Source: Brassica napus
Lineage: Eukaryota > Streptophyta > Magnoliopsida > Brassicales > Brassicaceae
Length of the DNA stretch: 64,000 nt
Direction of reading: 5' to 3'
Assembly (NCBI RefSeq): GCF_020379485.1
Contig: NW_026015631.1
Coordinates: forward strand, 33,341 to 97,340
Shown: one piece after another, positions 1-10,600 of the stretch
Numbering within the stretch: position 1 is the stretch's first letter
Layout: each line of letters begins with the position of its first letter
The notes under the pieces: model-generated
Told to the model about the DNA's origin: nothing
Database searches by the model: none
What the model saw: only the letters and a program-made list of their open reading frames with translations
Translations under genes and position numbers: made by a program

Positions 1-2
1 TT

Positions 3-1391
3 GCAAATGGGGAGATAGATAGGCGCAAGACTAGGCTGGTTGCAAGAGGATTTACACAGACTTATGGGGAAGATTACATTGATACTTTTGCACCAGTGGC
101 CAAGCTTCACACAATTCGAATTGTGTTATCTATTGCAACAAACTTGGAGTGGGATTTGTGGCAAATGGATGTGAAGAATGCTTTCTTGCAAGGTGAACTT
201 GAAGATGAAGTATACATGCATCCACCTCCTGGTCTTGAGCATCTAGTAAAGCCAGGGAATGTTTTGAGATTGAAGAAAGCAATATATGGGTTGAAACAGT
301 CACCTAGAGCTTGGTACAGGAAGCTGAGTACAACACTCAATGGGAGAGGCTTTAGGAAGTCTGAACTAGATCACACTCTCTTCACCTTGACAGGACCTTC
401 AGGGAGCATTGTGATTCTAGTGTATGTGGATGATTTGATTATCACAGGAAGTGATAAGGCAGGGATTCAGGCTACTAATGAGTTTCTCAAATCTGTGTTT
501 GACATCAAGGATTTGGGAGAGATGAAGTATTTTCTGGGCATTGAGATATGCAGATCAAAGGAGGGTTTGTTTACGTCTCAAAGGAAGTATACTATGGATA
601 TGTTGAAGGAGACTGATGTGCTTGGAGGAAAGATAGCTAAGACACCCCTTGAGGAGGGATATAAAGTTCTGCGTGAGGGGGAGGTTGAAGAGAAGCAGCT
701 GTTTAAAGATCCTAAGCTATACAGGAAGATGGTTGGCAAGCTGATCTACTTGACCATCACCAGACCAGATATATGTTTTGCTGTGAACCAAGTGAGTCAG
801 CATATGCAGGCGCCAAAGGTCCATCACTGGAAGATGGTTGATAGGATACTGAGGTATCTGAGTGGGACGACTGGACAAGGAGTTTGGATGGGTTGTAATG
901 GCAGTACAGAAGTGGTTGGGTATTGTGATGCTGATTGGGCAGGAGATAGAGTGGACAGGAGATCAACTACTGGGTATTGTACATTCATTGGAGGAAACTT
1001 GGTTACTTGGAAGAGTAAGAAGCAGAAGGTTATCTCTTGTTCAAGTGCTGAAGCTGAGTATAGAGCCATGCTGAAGCTGACAAACGAGTTGGTGTGGATC
1101 AAGGGGATCTTGAAGCATCTAGAGATTGAGCAGAGTACTCCTATGACTATGCATTGTGACAATCAAGCAGCTATCCACATTGCCTCCAACTCAGTGTTTC
1201 ATGAGAGAACAAAGCACATAGAGGTGGATTGTCATAAGGTGAGGCAGATGATCATCTTAGGAGTGATTCTACCATGTTATACAAGAAGTGAAGATCAGCT
1301 TGCAGATGTGTTTACTAAGGCAGCGAGATTGAAGACAATGGAGTCCATACTGTCAAGGCTTGGACTCATTGATCTGACTCCTAGGAGCTGA
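3..1391 (+). CDS. copia polyprotein, RT-RNase H part (5' cut by window)
   Basis: C-terminal part of a Ty1/copia polyprotein, open from base 3 to the stop at 1389-1391; the real start lies outside the window. It encodes reverse transcriptase, which copies element RNA into DNA, and RNase H, which removes the RNA strand. Visible motifs are the RT block FAPVAKLHTIR, MDVKNAFLQGELEDEVY, the catalytic YVDD (YVDDLIITGSD), LTITRPDICFAVNQVSQ, and RNase H blocks GYCDADWAGD, SSAEAEYRAM and CDNQAAIHIA. No stop or frameshift is seen. It is close to the C-terminal halves of A-F on the other strand. Confidence 0.93.
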   Translation, partial: ANGEIDRRKTRLVARGFTQTYGEDYIDTFAPVAKLHTIRIVLSIATNLEWDLWQMDVKNAFLQGELEDEVYMHPPPGLEHLVKPGNVLRLKKAIYGLKQSPRAWYRKLSTTLNGRGFRKSELDHTLFTLTGPSGSIVILVYVDDLIITGSDKAGIQATNEFLKSVFDIKDLGEMKYFLGIEICRSKEGLFTSQRKYTMDMLKETDVLGGKIAKTPLEEGYKVLREGEVEEKQLFKDPKLYRKMVGKLIYLTITRPDICFAVNQVSQHMQAPKVHHWKMVDRILRYLSGTTGQGVWMGCNGSTEVVGYCDADWAGDRVDRRSTTGYCTFIGGNLVTWKSKKQKVISCSSAEAEYRAMLKLTNELVWIKGILKHLEIEQSTPMTMHCDNQAAIHIASNSVFHERTKHIEVDCHKVRQMIILGVILPCYTRSEDQLADVFTKAARLKTMESILSRLGLIDLTPRS

Positions 1392-1423
1392 GCCCCTTAA
1401 CCATGGAGTCTCCACTCTTTTTC

Positions 1424-1464
1424 CCTCATCAAGGTTTTATCCCAATGGGTTTTACTTGGTGAGG
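1424..1464 (+). other. family 3'-UTR stem-loop (X1)
   Basis: CCTCATCAAG (1424-1433) can pair with CTTGGTGAGG (1455-1464), one G-U pair, around a loop containing ATCCCAATGGG. It is flanked by CTCTTTTTCC before and TTTTTAACGAGG after. The same module lies upstream of the 3' LTR in A, B, C, D, F and L. Confidence 0.7.
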
Positions 1465-1536
1465 TTTTTAACGAGGGAGGTCTTCATGGTTTCCAAGCTT
1501 GACTTGTTCTACATGGTCAAGCTTGAGGGGGAGTAT

Positions 1537-1550
1537 TGATATGAAGACCA
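1537..1550 (+). repeat. X1 3' LTR, first 14 bases
   Basis: TGATATGAAGACCA follows the purine tract directly. The last five bases, GACCA, are the target site duplicated when L inserted. The LTR resumes at 5897. Confidence 0.75.
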
Positions 1551-2579
1551 TGTTAACTTGAAGAAAAGAAATGGAGTGGTGAAGTGTTGAGTTGAGATTG
1601 AGTCTTGAGCAAGAATAGGGCAAGACATCCGGAGATTGAATGTCAAGGCTTTGGGAGTGTCTAAAGGTGTCTAGAAGTGCTCATATAGCTGTGCAAAGAT
1701 AGGGCCAAGTCCAGGAGGGACTTAGAAGTGTGTTTGGGAGCAAATGGGCGAGTGTGCAAGGTTAGGGCGAGGCCGTACGGATTGGTACGGACCTGTACGG
1801 ACCGGGACAACCCGAGAGTGCACAACTCGACCATTTGAGGTGTTTTGGGATTGTGCAAAGTCCGGGCCAAGTTGTGCAAAGTTAGGGCGTGATCAGAACG
1901 TCTCCTGGAGGCTTTGTGCATACTTAGGGCTGATAAGCATGATCTGGTCGTGTGGAATCAAAAGAGCATCAAGAGAAGATGCCTTGTGGATAGCATGGAA
2001 GCAAGCGACCAATGGGAGCTCTCTTGGTGATGATTGGCTACTTTGGTCCAAGACAGGCTGGCTGTTGCTGTAAAGGAAAGACCAGCCTTGACTATGTATC
2101 TGGACATATACAAGGAAAGATTCAGAGGAGCCTTAGAAGCACCAATCAGAGCCAAGCCTCCTCATCCAATCAGGCGCCAGCACTCTCTCCACCAATCAAG
2201 ATGTATCACGCAGATTGGGACTGATCCAACTCCTCATCTCAGCCATCCATCCTTCAAGAGTCATTAGGAACCATTAGATTTAGGTTTCTGGTTTTAAAAA
2301 CTTGTAAAGCTTATAAATAAGCTGTTTGTGACAGATTGTAACTCTCTAAGAGAGAGAGGGGGATTTCCCTTCCTCCTTCATAATACAAAGTGTTCTTGGA
2401 TCAGAATCCCTTAATCTCTCCCTTTCTTATACACTTAAACTCCTAATCTCTCTTATTCTCTTGTTTCTGATCTGAGCTTACACTAGTTTCATCAGACCTC
2501 TTCTTCATCTTATCAAGCTCTAATCTTGCCTTTATGGCTGTTCTTAACACACCCCAATCTGATTCTCTAAAATCTCATA
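1551..2579 (+). repeat. L 5' LTR
   Basis: 1029 bp from TGTTAACTTG to CTCATA. It contains a GTACGG cluster (1771-1804), a TATA box (2312-2319) and an AGAGAGAGAG tract near 2350. It matches 4843-5891 except for two bases near 2420 and two fewer copies of a 10-bp GGACCTGTAC unit. Confidence 0.9.
2312..2319 (+). promoter_or_regulatory. TATA box in L 5' LTR
   Basis: TATAAATA about 270 bp before the LTR end, a reasonable position for the U3/R promoter; the copy in the 3' LTR is at 5624-5631. Confidence 0.55.
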
Positions 2580-2597
2580 TGGTATCAGAGCCAGGTT
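2580..2597 (+). other. L primer-binding site
   Basis: TGGTATCAGAGCCAGGTT abuts the 5' LTR. TGGTATCAGAGC is the standard PBS complementary to the 3' end of initiator tRNA-Met. Confidence 0.85.
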
Positions 2598-4842
2598 CAT
2601 CTGAACTTGGTTCCAGCTTCCGCTAAGCTCAAAGCTTTCTCCCATGTCATTTCCAAACCAAGAAGAAGCTTCATGTTCAGCCAGCTGTAAAACCTCTCCA
2701 AGAAGAAGGTGGGCTCATACATGGCGTCCAGTAGCTGTCTCTGGTTGTTCTCCACGTTCTCATGTCCACCCTTGAAGAAAGAAGGCCTTGGAAGCAAAGG
2801 TTATGAAGTGGTCTAGCTAGCCTCTTCAACAAACCAGATCCAGGCGAGTCTCATGGTGATTCTCATGAAGAAAGGTGGTCTCTTTGACATGGTGGGTTCA
2901 AGAGGATGGTTCATGGAAGAAGAAGGTGTTGGGGTCGACACCAACAGCTCAAAACTTGCCATGTACCATGGAGATTCAAGGAACAAACAAGTTCCTTGGC
3001 TGTAAGCTGGATCTCTTTCCTTTTAGTTAAAAGCTTGAGCATATGAACTGATTGTGAGGTTGTGTATTGATTGAAAACCTGAGGATGTATTAAAGATTGC
3101 TAAATGAATTAAAATGATTTAGAATCTGTCCTAGGATGCTTAAAGAGTCTTGCTTGATGTTGAGAGATAAAATGCTTGCCTTGAATCTGTTATGAGTTGT
3201 GTTAGGATGCTAGATGAAGTCTTGATCCTATTAGCTCTCGTAAACTGAATCAATTTTAAAGGTATTGCATTGTCTGATGTTGTGGATGATTAATATTGCT
3301 TTGCCTCAGTTAAAAGTAAATGTGTGTTAGGATGATAGAATGTACTGTCTGATCCTGTTGCATACATAAACTAGAAACTGATTAAGGTCACTGCATATTG
3401 TCATCTTGTTGCTGCCTTATGTTGAGCACATAGATGGATGTCTATGGTTGCGGTTAAGGCAGGGTTGATTGCCTAAATACTTTGTATTGAATCCTGATCA
3501 GATCATGCTTAGTGTTTGGAGAATGGATAGCTTGCATAGATAAGAACTTTGTGATGAATTGTTTCTGTCTATTGCATAGCTTGTGACATTGGAGATCAAA
3601 CTTGATGATCAATCAAGCTTTGGTCCCAATGCTTGTGTCTTATCTTGTCTGGAGTTTGAATGATGCTTCAGGTTCACAAGAAGAAGCCTTAGTTCATCAT
3701 CAATCCGTGACAGAGAAGAAGACTTGATCCATTGTGAAGCAATGGAGAGTTGGTGCTTGTGTGTATGGCCGGTTAAGATAGCGCAGCTGGTGATAGTGGT
3801 GTGCTCCTGGTTCATGTAGACACACAAGTAAAGGTCATCACCTAAGTCTTGGGGAGACTGATGACCTGAAGGCATTGGAGCTGAAGGCAATGGCAGATCG
3901 GTTGGCTTAAGCGCAGCTGTAGGTAGTGATGCGCTCCCGGTTTGAAGTCTCATTGAGGCTCACTTCAAGCTTGCACCTATACTAAGTCAAGCTTGAGGTG
4001 GGGATTCAAGTGAGCTACCAGAAGATCCTCTAAGCTCAATGACCTGGTTCCTCAAGGCCATTGCAAGCTGATCATGTGTAGATACAGCCGAGTGTGAGGG
4101 AAGAAGAAAGCTACTCAATGAGCTTCTGGTGAGAAGTGCTTGGAGAGTAAGCTGAGGTATCTCCTCTGTGCAATGGTGGTTAAGTGGGGCAGTAAGCATC
4201 AAGTCTGAAGAAGATGGAGGTGTTCCCACAAGGTTGATCATGGAGCTTAGTATGCGCTCACCTTCAAGCTTGGACCTTCCCTATACTTGGTCTCAAGCTT
4301 GAGGGGGAGTGTTAGTGAGCTTATGTGATAAGAGGAGGAGCTGTTAAGCTCTGCAAGTGAGGATTCAAGTGGCGGATCAGAACAGCCACTCCTCACCGTC
4401 TAAACAAGGGAGTAAACCTGATCTTAACTCTTTAAATATATACATGATAGGTTTATCTCTTGAGAACTGATACACTTGTGGGATGTTGTATCAGGTACCT
4501 TGTTGGATACTCAATGAAGAAGCTAGGCGTGTGATCTGACCTAATGGAGATGGTGAGAAGCCATGAAAGAAGGGAAGACACAAGCTGGTTCCAAGAAGAG
4601 GTCCGAGAGGTGTTAGTGATGAGAAGAAGGTGTGAGGCCATGATCCAGAGTCTTTGTGTCCCTTACATTGTTGGTAAGGTACAAAGACTCACTGGCCAAT
4701 CCCTAGGCCTTGGAGGCTCTACTCTTTTTCCCTCATCAAGGTTTTGTCCCAAAGGGTTTTCCTTGGTGAGGTTTTTAATGAGGGAGTTCTTCAAGGTTCC
4801 AAGCTTGACTAAGGATCTTTTATAGTCAAGCTTGAGGGGGAG
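2598..4842 (+). other. non-coding interior of L
   Basis: About 2.2 kb without a supported gene; all open frames are short and motif-free. It holds two diverged blocks with GCGCAGCTG and a GTGCTCC/GCGCTCC tail (near 3780 and 3910). An internal copy of the purine tract GAGGGGGAG is followed by TGTTAGTGAGC at 4301-4320. A degenerate purine-tract copy is near 3990. The family stem-loop is at 4731-4771 and the true purine tract at 4834-4842. Confidence 0.6.
4731..4771 (+). other. family 3'-UTR stem-loop (L)
   Basis: CCTCATCAAGG (4731-4741) pairs with CCTTGGTGAGG (4761-4771) with one G-U pair; the loop is TTTTGTCCCAAAGGGTTTT. Its presence in an element without any gene suggests a cis-acting role. 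Confidence 0.7.
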
Positions 4843-5891
4843 TGTTAACTTGAAGAAAAGAAATGGAGTGGTGAAGTGTTGAGTTGAGATTGAGTCTTGA
4901 GCAAGAATAGGGCAAGACATCCGGAGATTGAATGTCAAGGCTTTGGGAGTGTCTAAAGGTGTCTAGAAGTGCTCATATAGCTGTGCAAAGATAGGGCCAA
5001 GTCCAGGAGGGACTTAGAAGTGTGTTTGGGAGCAAATGGGCGAGTGTGCAAGGTTAGGGCGAGGCCGTACGGATTGGTACGGACCTGTACGGACCTGTAC
5101 GGACCTGTACGGACCGGGACAACCCGAGAGTGCACAACTCGACCATTTGAGGTGTTTTGGGATTGTGCAAAGTCCGGGCCAAGTTGTGCAAAGTTAGGGC
5201 GTGATCAGAACGTCTCCTGGAGGCTTTGTGCATACTTAGGGCTGATAAGCATGATCTGGTCGTGTGGAATCAAAAGAGCATCAAGAGAAGATGCCTTGTG
5301 GATAGCATGGAAGCAAGCGACCAATGGGAGCTCTCTTGGTGATGATTGGCTACTTTGGTCCAAGACAGGCTGGCTGTTGCTGTAAAGGAAAGACCAGCCT
5401 TGACTATGTATCTGGACATATACAAGGAAAGATTCAGAGGAGCCTTAGAAGCACCAATCAGAGCCAAGCCTCCTCATCCAATCAGGCGCCAGCACTCTCT
5501 CCACCAATCAAGATGTATCACGCAGATTGGGACTGATCCAACTCCTCATCTCAGCCATCCATCCTTCAAGAGTCATTAGGAACCATTAGATTTAGGTTTC
5601 TGGTTTTAAAAACTTGTAAAGCTTATAAATAAGCTGTTTGTGACAGATTGTAACTCTCTAAGAGAGAGAGGGGGATTTCCCTTCCTCCTTCATAATACAA
5701 AGTGTTCTTGGATCAGAATCCCTTAATCTTTCACTTTCTTATACACTTAAACTCCTAATCTCTCTTATTCTCTTGTTTCTGATCTGAGCTTACACTAGTT
5801 TCATCAGACCTCTTCTTCATCTTATCAAGCTCTAATCTTGCCTTTATGGCTGTTCTTAACACACCCCAATCTGATTCTCTAAAATCTCATA
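4843..5891 (+). repeat. L 3' LTR
   Basis: 1049 bp, TGTTAACTTG to CTCATA. It has two more GGACCTGTAC units than the 5' LTR (5064-5116). GACCA follows directly. Confidence 0.9.
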
Positions 5892-5896
5892 GACCA

Positions 5897-6350
5897 AGGA
5901 GGCTGAGACAGTAACTTTAGAGTTTTACTGTGGTAACTTTATTTTAACCACAGTAACTACTTGGGGAAGTTATCTGATGGGATGAGAAGGTAACTTAGTG
6001 AAGAGAAGAGAGGAAACTCGACCAAAGAGGATAAGGGAGGTTAAGGAAGGATAAGGGATCACTTTGACAGCCTGTATGATGCTGGAAAGGAGAAGTTACC
6101 TTTATACTAGTGCAAGCATGTGAGAAAGCACAGCCAAGTGATTCAAAAGGAGTTCCAGCCTGTCCTTTGACTACACATGCTTAACCATTTCGAATTTCCT
6201 TGTTGCTCTCTCTATTAATACTTGTAAACTTCATCAGTAATTAATTAATGGAGTTTTGAGTCTCTCTCTCCTTATTCTCTCACTAGAATCTCTTAATCTC
6301 TTTAATCTTTTCATCTGATTATCCCTGATTGGTTGAATCATGCTCTAATA
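5897..6350 (+). repeat. X1 3' LTR, remainder
   Basis: Follows the second GACCA (5892-5896) at the right edge of L. It is AT-rich with the pyrimidine-rich 3' part typical of these LTRs (runs of CTCTCTC near 6260). The right boundary at AATA/CACAA is set by analogy with family LTR ends and has no second target duplication to confirm it. Confidence 0.65.
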
Positions 6351-6357
6351 CACAAAA

Positions 6358-6999
6358 GTGTATAACTGCAAACTCAACAAAGTGGAGAAATCATCTGCCT
6401 TAGAAGCCACATGTAGTGAGGAAAGTTCCAAGATGTTTCTGAGACATGAAGAAGGACTGAAGAGCTTTGTGTTTCATCCTGGAGAGACTAGAGAGGTGAT
6501 GATATATCTCATGGCCAGGTCAGGAACTTTGGAGTTAAATTATCAAGGTTCTATCATCCTACAGAGCTTGGATTTGAGGACAAATCCTTTTAAAGGAGGA
6601 GGGGATGGTGTGATCCTGATCAGGATTGGAATCAATGGATTGAAGCCAATGTATGGGTCAGCTATACGACTGATCATGGTGCAGTTTAATAGACAGTATC
6701 ATACTCTTATTGGCATGATCTATGAGGTTCTGGATAGAGAGAAGAGAAGAACTGTTGGTACTGCCTTGAAACAGCTTGAACAAAGAGGATTCAACCAACT
6801 GAGCTTAACAGGAGCTATGGATACCATTCACCTCGTCCAAATATGTATGGAGAACAAGGAAAACATGTCAGAAAGTTTCTGGATTGGGCTATATTTGGAT
6901 CTAGGCGAAATAAGGCTTTTTCGGTCCAAAAAGAGAGTTGCAGCCAGAATCTTGATCCACTTGCTTTCTAGCTGGCCTAACAGGACGTGGAGGATCTAA
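6358..6999 (+). pseudogene. open frame over the Y pol end and LTR
   Basis: A 213-codon open frame whose middle reads LDLRTNPFKGGGDG, matching [13 protein letters not shown] at the end of the CRM1 pol. The first ~70 residues are not recognised. The rest reads into the relic LTR, as the CRM pol does. I read this as a decayed pol C-terminus, not a host gene. Confidence 0.5.
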
Positions 7000-7540
7000 A
7001 GCTCATTAGGAGACACTCCAAATCAAGTTCAAGTCGTGGCCCATCATAAACCAAAGAAGAACCAGCTTGTTGGTTTGATTTAATTGCAATGTAATGGGTT
7101 TAGTTTATTGGGCTTTCATTTAATTTAAACCAAGACAATTAGGAATTAGAGTAAACCAGATTTGGGTAGATTAGTATTTAAAATTAACCAATTTCGAATT
7201 GGATTAGGAGATTAAACCATCTTGGTTTAAATTTAGGGTTTTTAGTTTTATTCTTTTAACATATGTAGCCACGTTTTGGCATGGAAATCAATCAATCGAC
7301 ATTTTTTTCAACTTCTTTGTTTTGAGTTTTCTCTCAATTCTGCTGGTGTGTAATATCCAGCTTGGGTTCTCTGATTTGGTGTGTCATATCCAGATCAGAA
7401 GCCTTGGAGTATCAGGAGGCGAGCCATCTCTCTTGTGTCCTACATCAATCCACAAACCTTGATACAGATCGAGTCTTTGATTCTCTGTTTGCAAGGATTA
7501 TCTCTGTGATCCATCCTAGACACTAAGCAGGGTGATCCTG
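6606..7540 (+). repeat. Y 3' LTR (diverged)
   Basis: Start placed by alignment with the CRM1 3' LTR start at 35026. The end near 7540 is approximate because the terminal GACGTATTA equivalent is not recognisable. Confidence 0.5.
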
Positions 7541-7545
7541 TGTCT

Positions 7546-7672
7546 GTGGAGCAGAAAAAAAACATCTTTATAGCATCCCATAGCTCTAAGGAGAAGACCA
7601 TATCCATCACCTTTCATCCACCCACGCCCCCTTCAAGTGATCCAGGGAGAGACAGCCATTCCAGGGCTACAC
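7546..7672. other. short unassigned junction between Y and E
   Basis: About 130 bp that belongs to neither the gypsy LTR nor the copia polyprotein. No motif or target duplication is visible, so this looks like a deletion/rearrangement breakpoint. Confidence 0.4.
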
Positions 7673-10600
7673 CAGGTGAGCCGTTGAGATACATCAAAAT
7701 CCTCTCCACCATGCGCCAGTGATGCTCCTTAGGCACTTGCATGTGTTGACTCACCTGATTCACAGCAAAACAAATGTCAGGTCTAGTTATGGTAAGATAA
7801 ATCAATTTGCCAACTAGTTTTCTATAGAGTTTAGGATCCTGATAAGGTTTGCTGTCTTCAATCTCCCCCTCTCGTGGGACTTTGTAGCCATCCTCCATAG
7901 GCATCCTTGCTGTCTTGCCTCCATAAGCACCTGCACCTTTCAAGAGATCAAGTGTATACTTCCTTTGGGACATGAACAAACCTTCCTTGGATCTACATAT
8001 CTCAATTCCAAGAAAGTATTTCATTTCTCCCAAGTCTTTAATCTCAAACATGGATTTAAGGAACTCCTTGGTTGCTATGATACCTTCCTTATCACTTCCT
8101 GTGATAATGATATCATCCACATACACAAGGAGTGCAATCATACCTGAGGGAGTGGTGAGTGTGAAAAGAGTGTGATCTAGTTCAGATTTCTTGAAGCCTC
8201 GGCCATTGAGAGTGGTGCTCAGCTTGTTGTACCAAGCTCTTGGTGATTGCTTCAGCCCATAGATAGCTTTCTTCAATCTCAACACATTCCCTCTCTTCAC
8301 TAAGTGTTCAAGGCCTGGAGGTGGATGCATATACACTTCATCCTCAAGTTCACCTTGTAGAAAGGCATTCTTCACATCCATTTGCCATAACCCCCATCCA
8401 AGATTCACAGCCAAGCTTAACACAATCCGGATTGTATGTAGTTTAGCTACTGGTGCAAAGGTTTCTATGTAATCTTCTCCATAAGTTTGAGTGAAACCTC
8501 TTGCAACCAGCCTTGACTTCTTCCTCTCAATCTTTCCATCTGCCTTATACTTGATTGTGAATATCCACCTACTAGTTACAGCCTTCTTCCCTTTTGGTAA
8601 CTCACTCTCATACCATGTATCATTCTTGATCATAGCTCCTGCCTCAGCTCCAACTGACTCCTTCCATTCTTTATCCATGATTGCTTCTTCATAGCTTCTT
8701 GGGATGTAATTCTCATCCAAGTTAACCATGAAGGCGCAATGTTCTTCAGGGTATTGAGCAAATGAACACACGACTTGAGAAGGATGCTCCACAGCTTGGG
8801 CATTGTAGTACACTCGCGTGTTTACCCAAGAGGAAGGATCCTTTCTCAGCCTTGTGCTTCTCCTCAATACTGGTTGTTCTTGCTCTTGAACCGGCTCATC
8901 TTGTGTAGTTGGTTCTTGTGCTTCACTCTGATGTTCTTCCTCTCCTTGGTCTTGCTCACCTTGATGATGAGAACCTGAGTTGAACTCTCCTCCTTCCTCA
9001 TTCAAGCCGACTCCTTCTTGGCCATTTTCTTGAGTTTCAGGTTCACTTCCCCCCTCATGATCAAGGTGAGGTGTTTGAGCAGCTCCACTTGGTTTAGTTG
9101 AGCTCTCTTCTTGTCTTCCACTTCTTGTGGATTGATCCTGGTTCATCTTGATACCGAGACCTTCCAAAATGATTCTTAAGACTCCAGCCTTATCTGATGT
9201 GAGATCCTTCAAATCTTCTTGATTCTTCTCCTCATAGTATCCTCTTTCTTCAATGAACTTCACATCTCTAGATACAAGCACCCTTCTAGCTTCTGGATCA
9301 TAACACTTATATCCTTTTTGAGTTGTTGAGTAGCCAATGAACATTGCCTTTCTGCTTCTTGCTTCTAGCTTGTTCCTCAACTCTCCTGGTACTAGAACAT
9401 AGCATAAGCATCCAAACACTCTCATGTATTCCAAGGATGGCTTTCGCTTGTTCAGAACTTCAAATGGTGCTTGATCCTTCAACACCTTTGTAGGCATCCT
9501 GTTGATTAGATAGCACGCAGTAGATACAGCATCACTCCAGAATCTCTTAGGTACATTAGCTTGGAACATCAGTGACCGAGCCACTTCCATCAAGTGCCTG
9601 TTCTTCCTCTCAGCTACACCATTCTGTTGTGGTGTGTAGGGACAGCTTGTTTGATGAAGGATTCCATGGTGATCTAGATGACTCTTGAACGCATAGCTTG
9701 TGTACTCTCCTCCATTATCTGATCTCAAAATTTTAATCCTAGCATGATAATGGTTAGTTACATACGCTTGAAAGTTCTTGAATGCATCTATCACCCTATC
9801 TTTTGATGGAATGAGTGTTAACCAGGTGTATTTAGATTTTTCATCAATGAATGTGACAAAATACTTATGATTATCTCTAGAAAAACTAGGTGCAGTCCAC
9901 ACATCAGTATGAATCAAATCAAAGCAATTTTCATAGACAGTAGATGTTCTTGGAAACACATTCTTACAATGCTTGCCTAAAATGCAAGCCTCACACTTAT
10001 TATTTTCAAAAACCACACCTGGTAACATCAAGTTTAAAGCCCTCTCATGGGGATGACCTAATCTAGCATGCCACAATGCATTTTTATTCAAACTAGAAGC
10101 AGAAGTAAATGAGCAGTTATAATTGGAAACAGGATCAAGCTTCTCAAGCATGTATAAGTCTCCCTTTGTAACTCCTTTTCCAATCAATTGGCTGCTCTCA
10201 ATATCCTGAAACTTCACATCATTAGGACTGAATATAACATTGCAATTCAAATCAGTAGTGCATTTCTTAACTGAAAGAAGGTTTGATGTGAATTCCGGAA
10301 TATAAAATGCTCTAGTGTTCTTATCAAATAGCTTTAAGTTTCCTATTCCCTTAATAGGTATCTTATCCCCATTTGCAATCATCACACATCCATTAGTAGG
10401 TTCTATATCTTTAATCAGGTTGGTGTCACTAATCATATGATGAGATGCACCTGAATCTATAATCAATGGTTTGGATGTATTGCTAGCACTATGGCAGATG
10501 CTAATCTGTGATCTATATGCATTCATCCTAGCATTTCTATCAATGCAATGCTCAATTCCAGTCTTACTATCAATCCTAGCAATCTCAGCCACATTAGGAG

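Larger units (their letters stand above)
1551..5891 (+). mobile_element. L: non-autonomous LTR retrotransposon (LARD-like) in the X1 LTR
   Basis: A complete element flanked by GACCA (1546-1550 and 5892-5896). LTRs are 1551-2579 and 4843-5891. The PBS TGGTATCAGAGCCAGG starts at 2580 and the polypurine tract is at 4834-4842. The 2.26-kb interior has no long reading frame and no gag or pol motif, so it must be moved by enzymes of another element. PBS, purine tract and 3' stem-loop match the autonomous copia family here, which makes those copies the likely helpers (inference). The LTRs differ by two substitutions plus a 20-bp expansion, so insertion is recent. Confidence 0.85.
1..6350 (+). mobile_element. 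X1: Ty1/copia retrotransposon, 3' part only
   Basis: Plus-strand copia element that begins before the window. Visible parts are the RT/RNase H end of the polyprotein, a 3' untranslated region with the family stem-loop (1424-1464), a polypurine tract GAGGGGGAG (1525-1533) and a 3' LTR. The LTR starts at TGATATG (1537), is interrupted after 14 bases by element L, and resumes at 5897 to end near 6350 in AATA. That end is inferred from the ATA ends of related LTRs. The flank on the right is the gypsy relic Y, so X1 probably inserted into Y. Confidence 0.8.
6351..7545 (+). mobile_element. Y: relic Ty3/gypsy 3' end
   Basis: Old gypsy fragment related to CRM1/CRM2. GATTTGAGGACAAATCC (near 6571) and a GGAGGAGGGGATGGTGTGATC block match the end of CRM1 pol and its purine tract/LTR junction near 34990-35035. 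The part from about 6606 to 7540 aligns in order with the CRM1 LTR, for example GGTGTGTAATATCCAGC and GGTGTGTCATATCC, with many differences. The 5' part is missing or displaced by X1. Ends are approximate. Confidence 0.65.

Noticed and set aside
1744..2267. Several 60-120-codon frames in the L LTRs (also 5020-5579)
   Set aside because: They are duplicated because the LTR is duplicated, have no known motif, and overlap promoter and R/U5 sequence.
6358..6999. Possible host gene of 213 codons
   Set aside because: The DLRTNPF block and the following LTR-like sequence place it at the 3' end of a gypsy relic.
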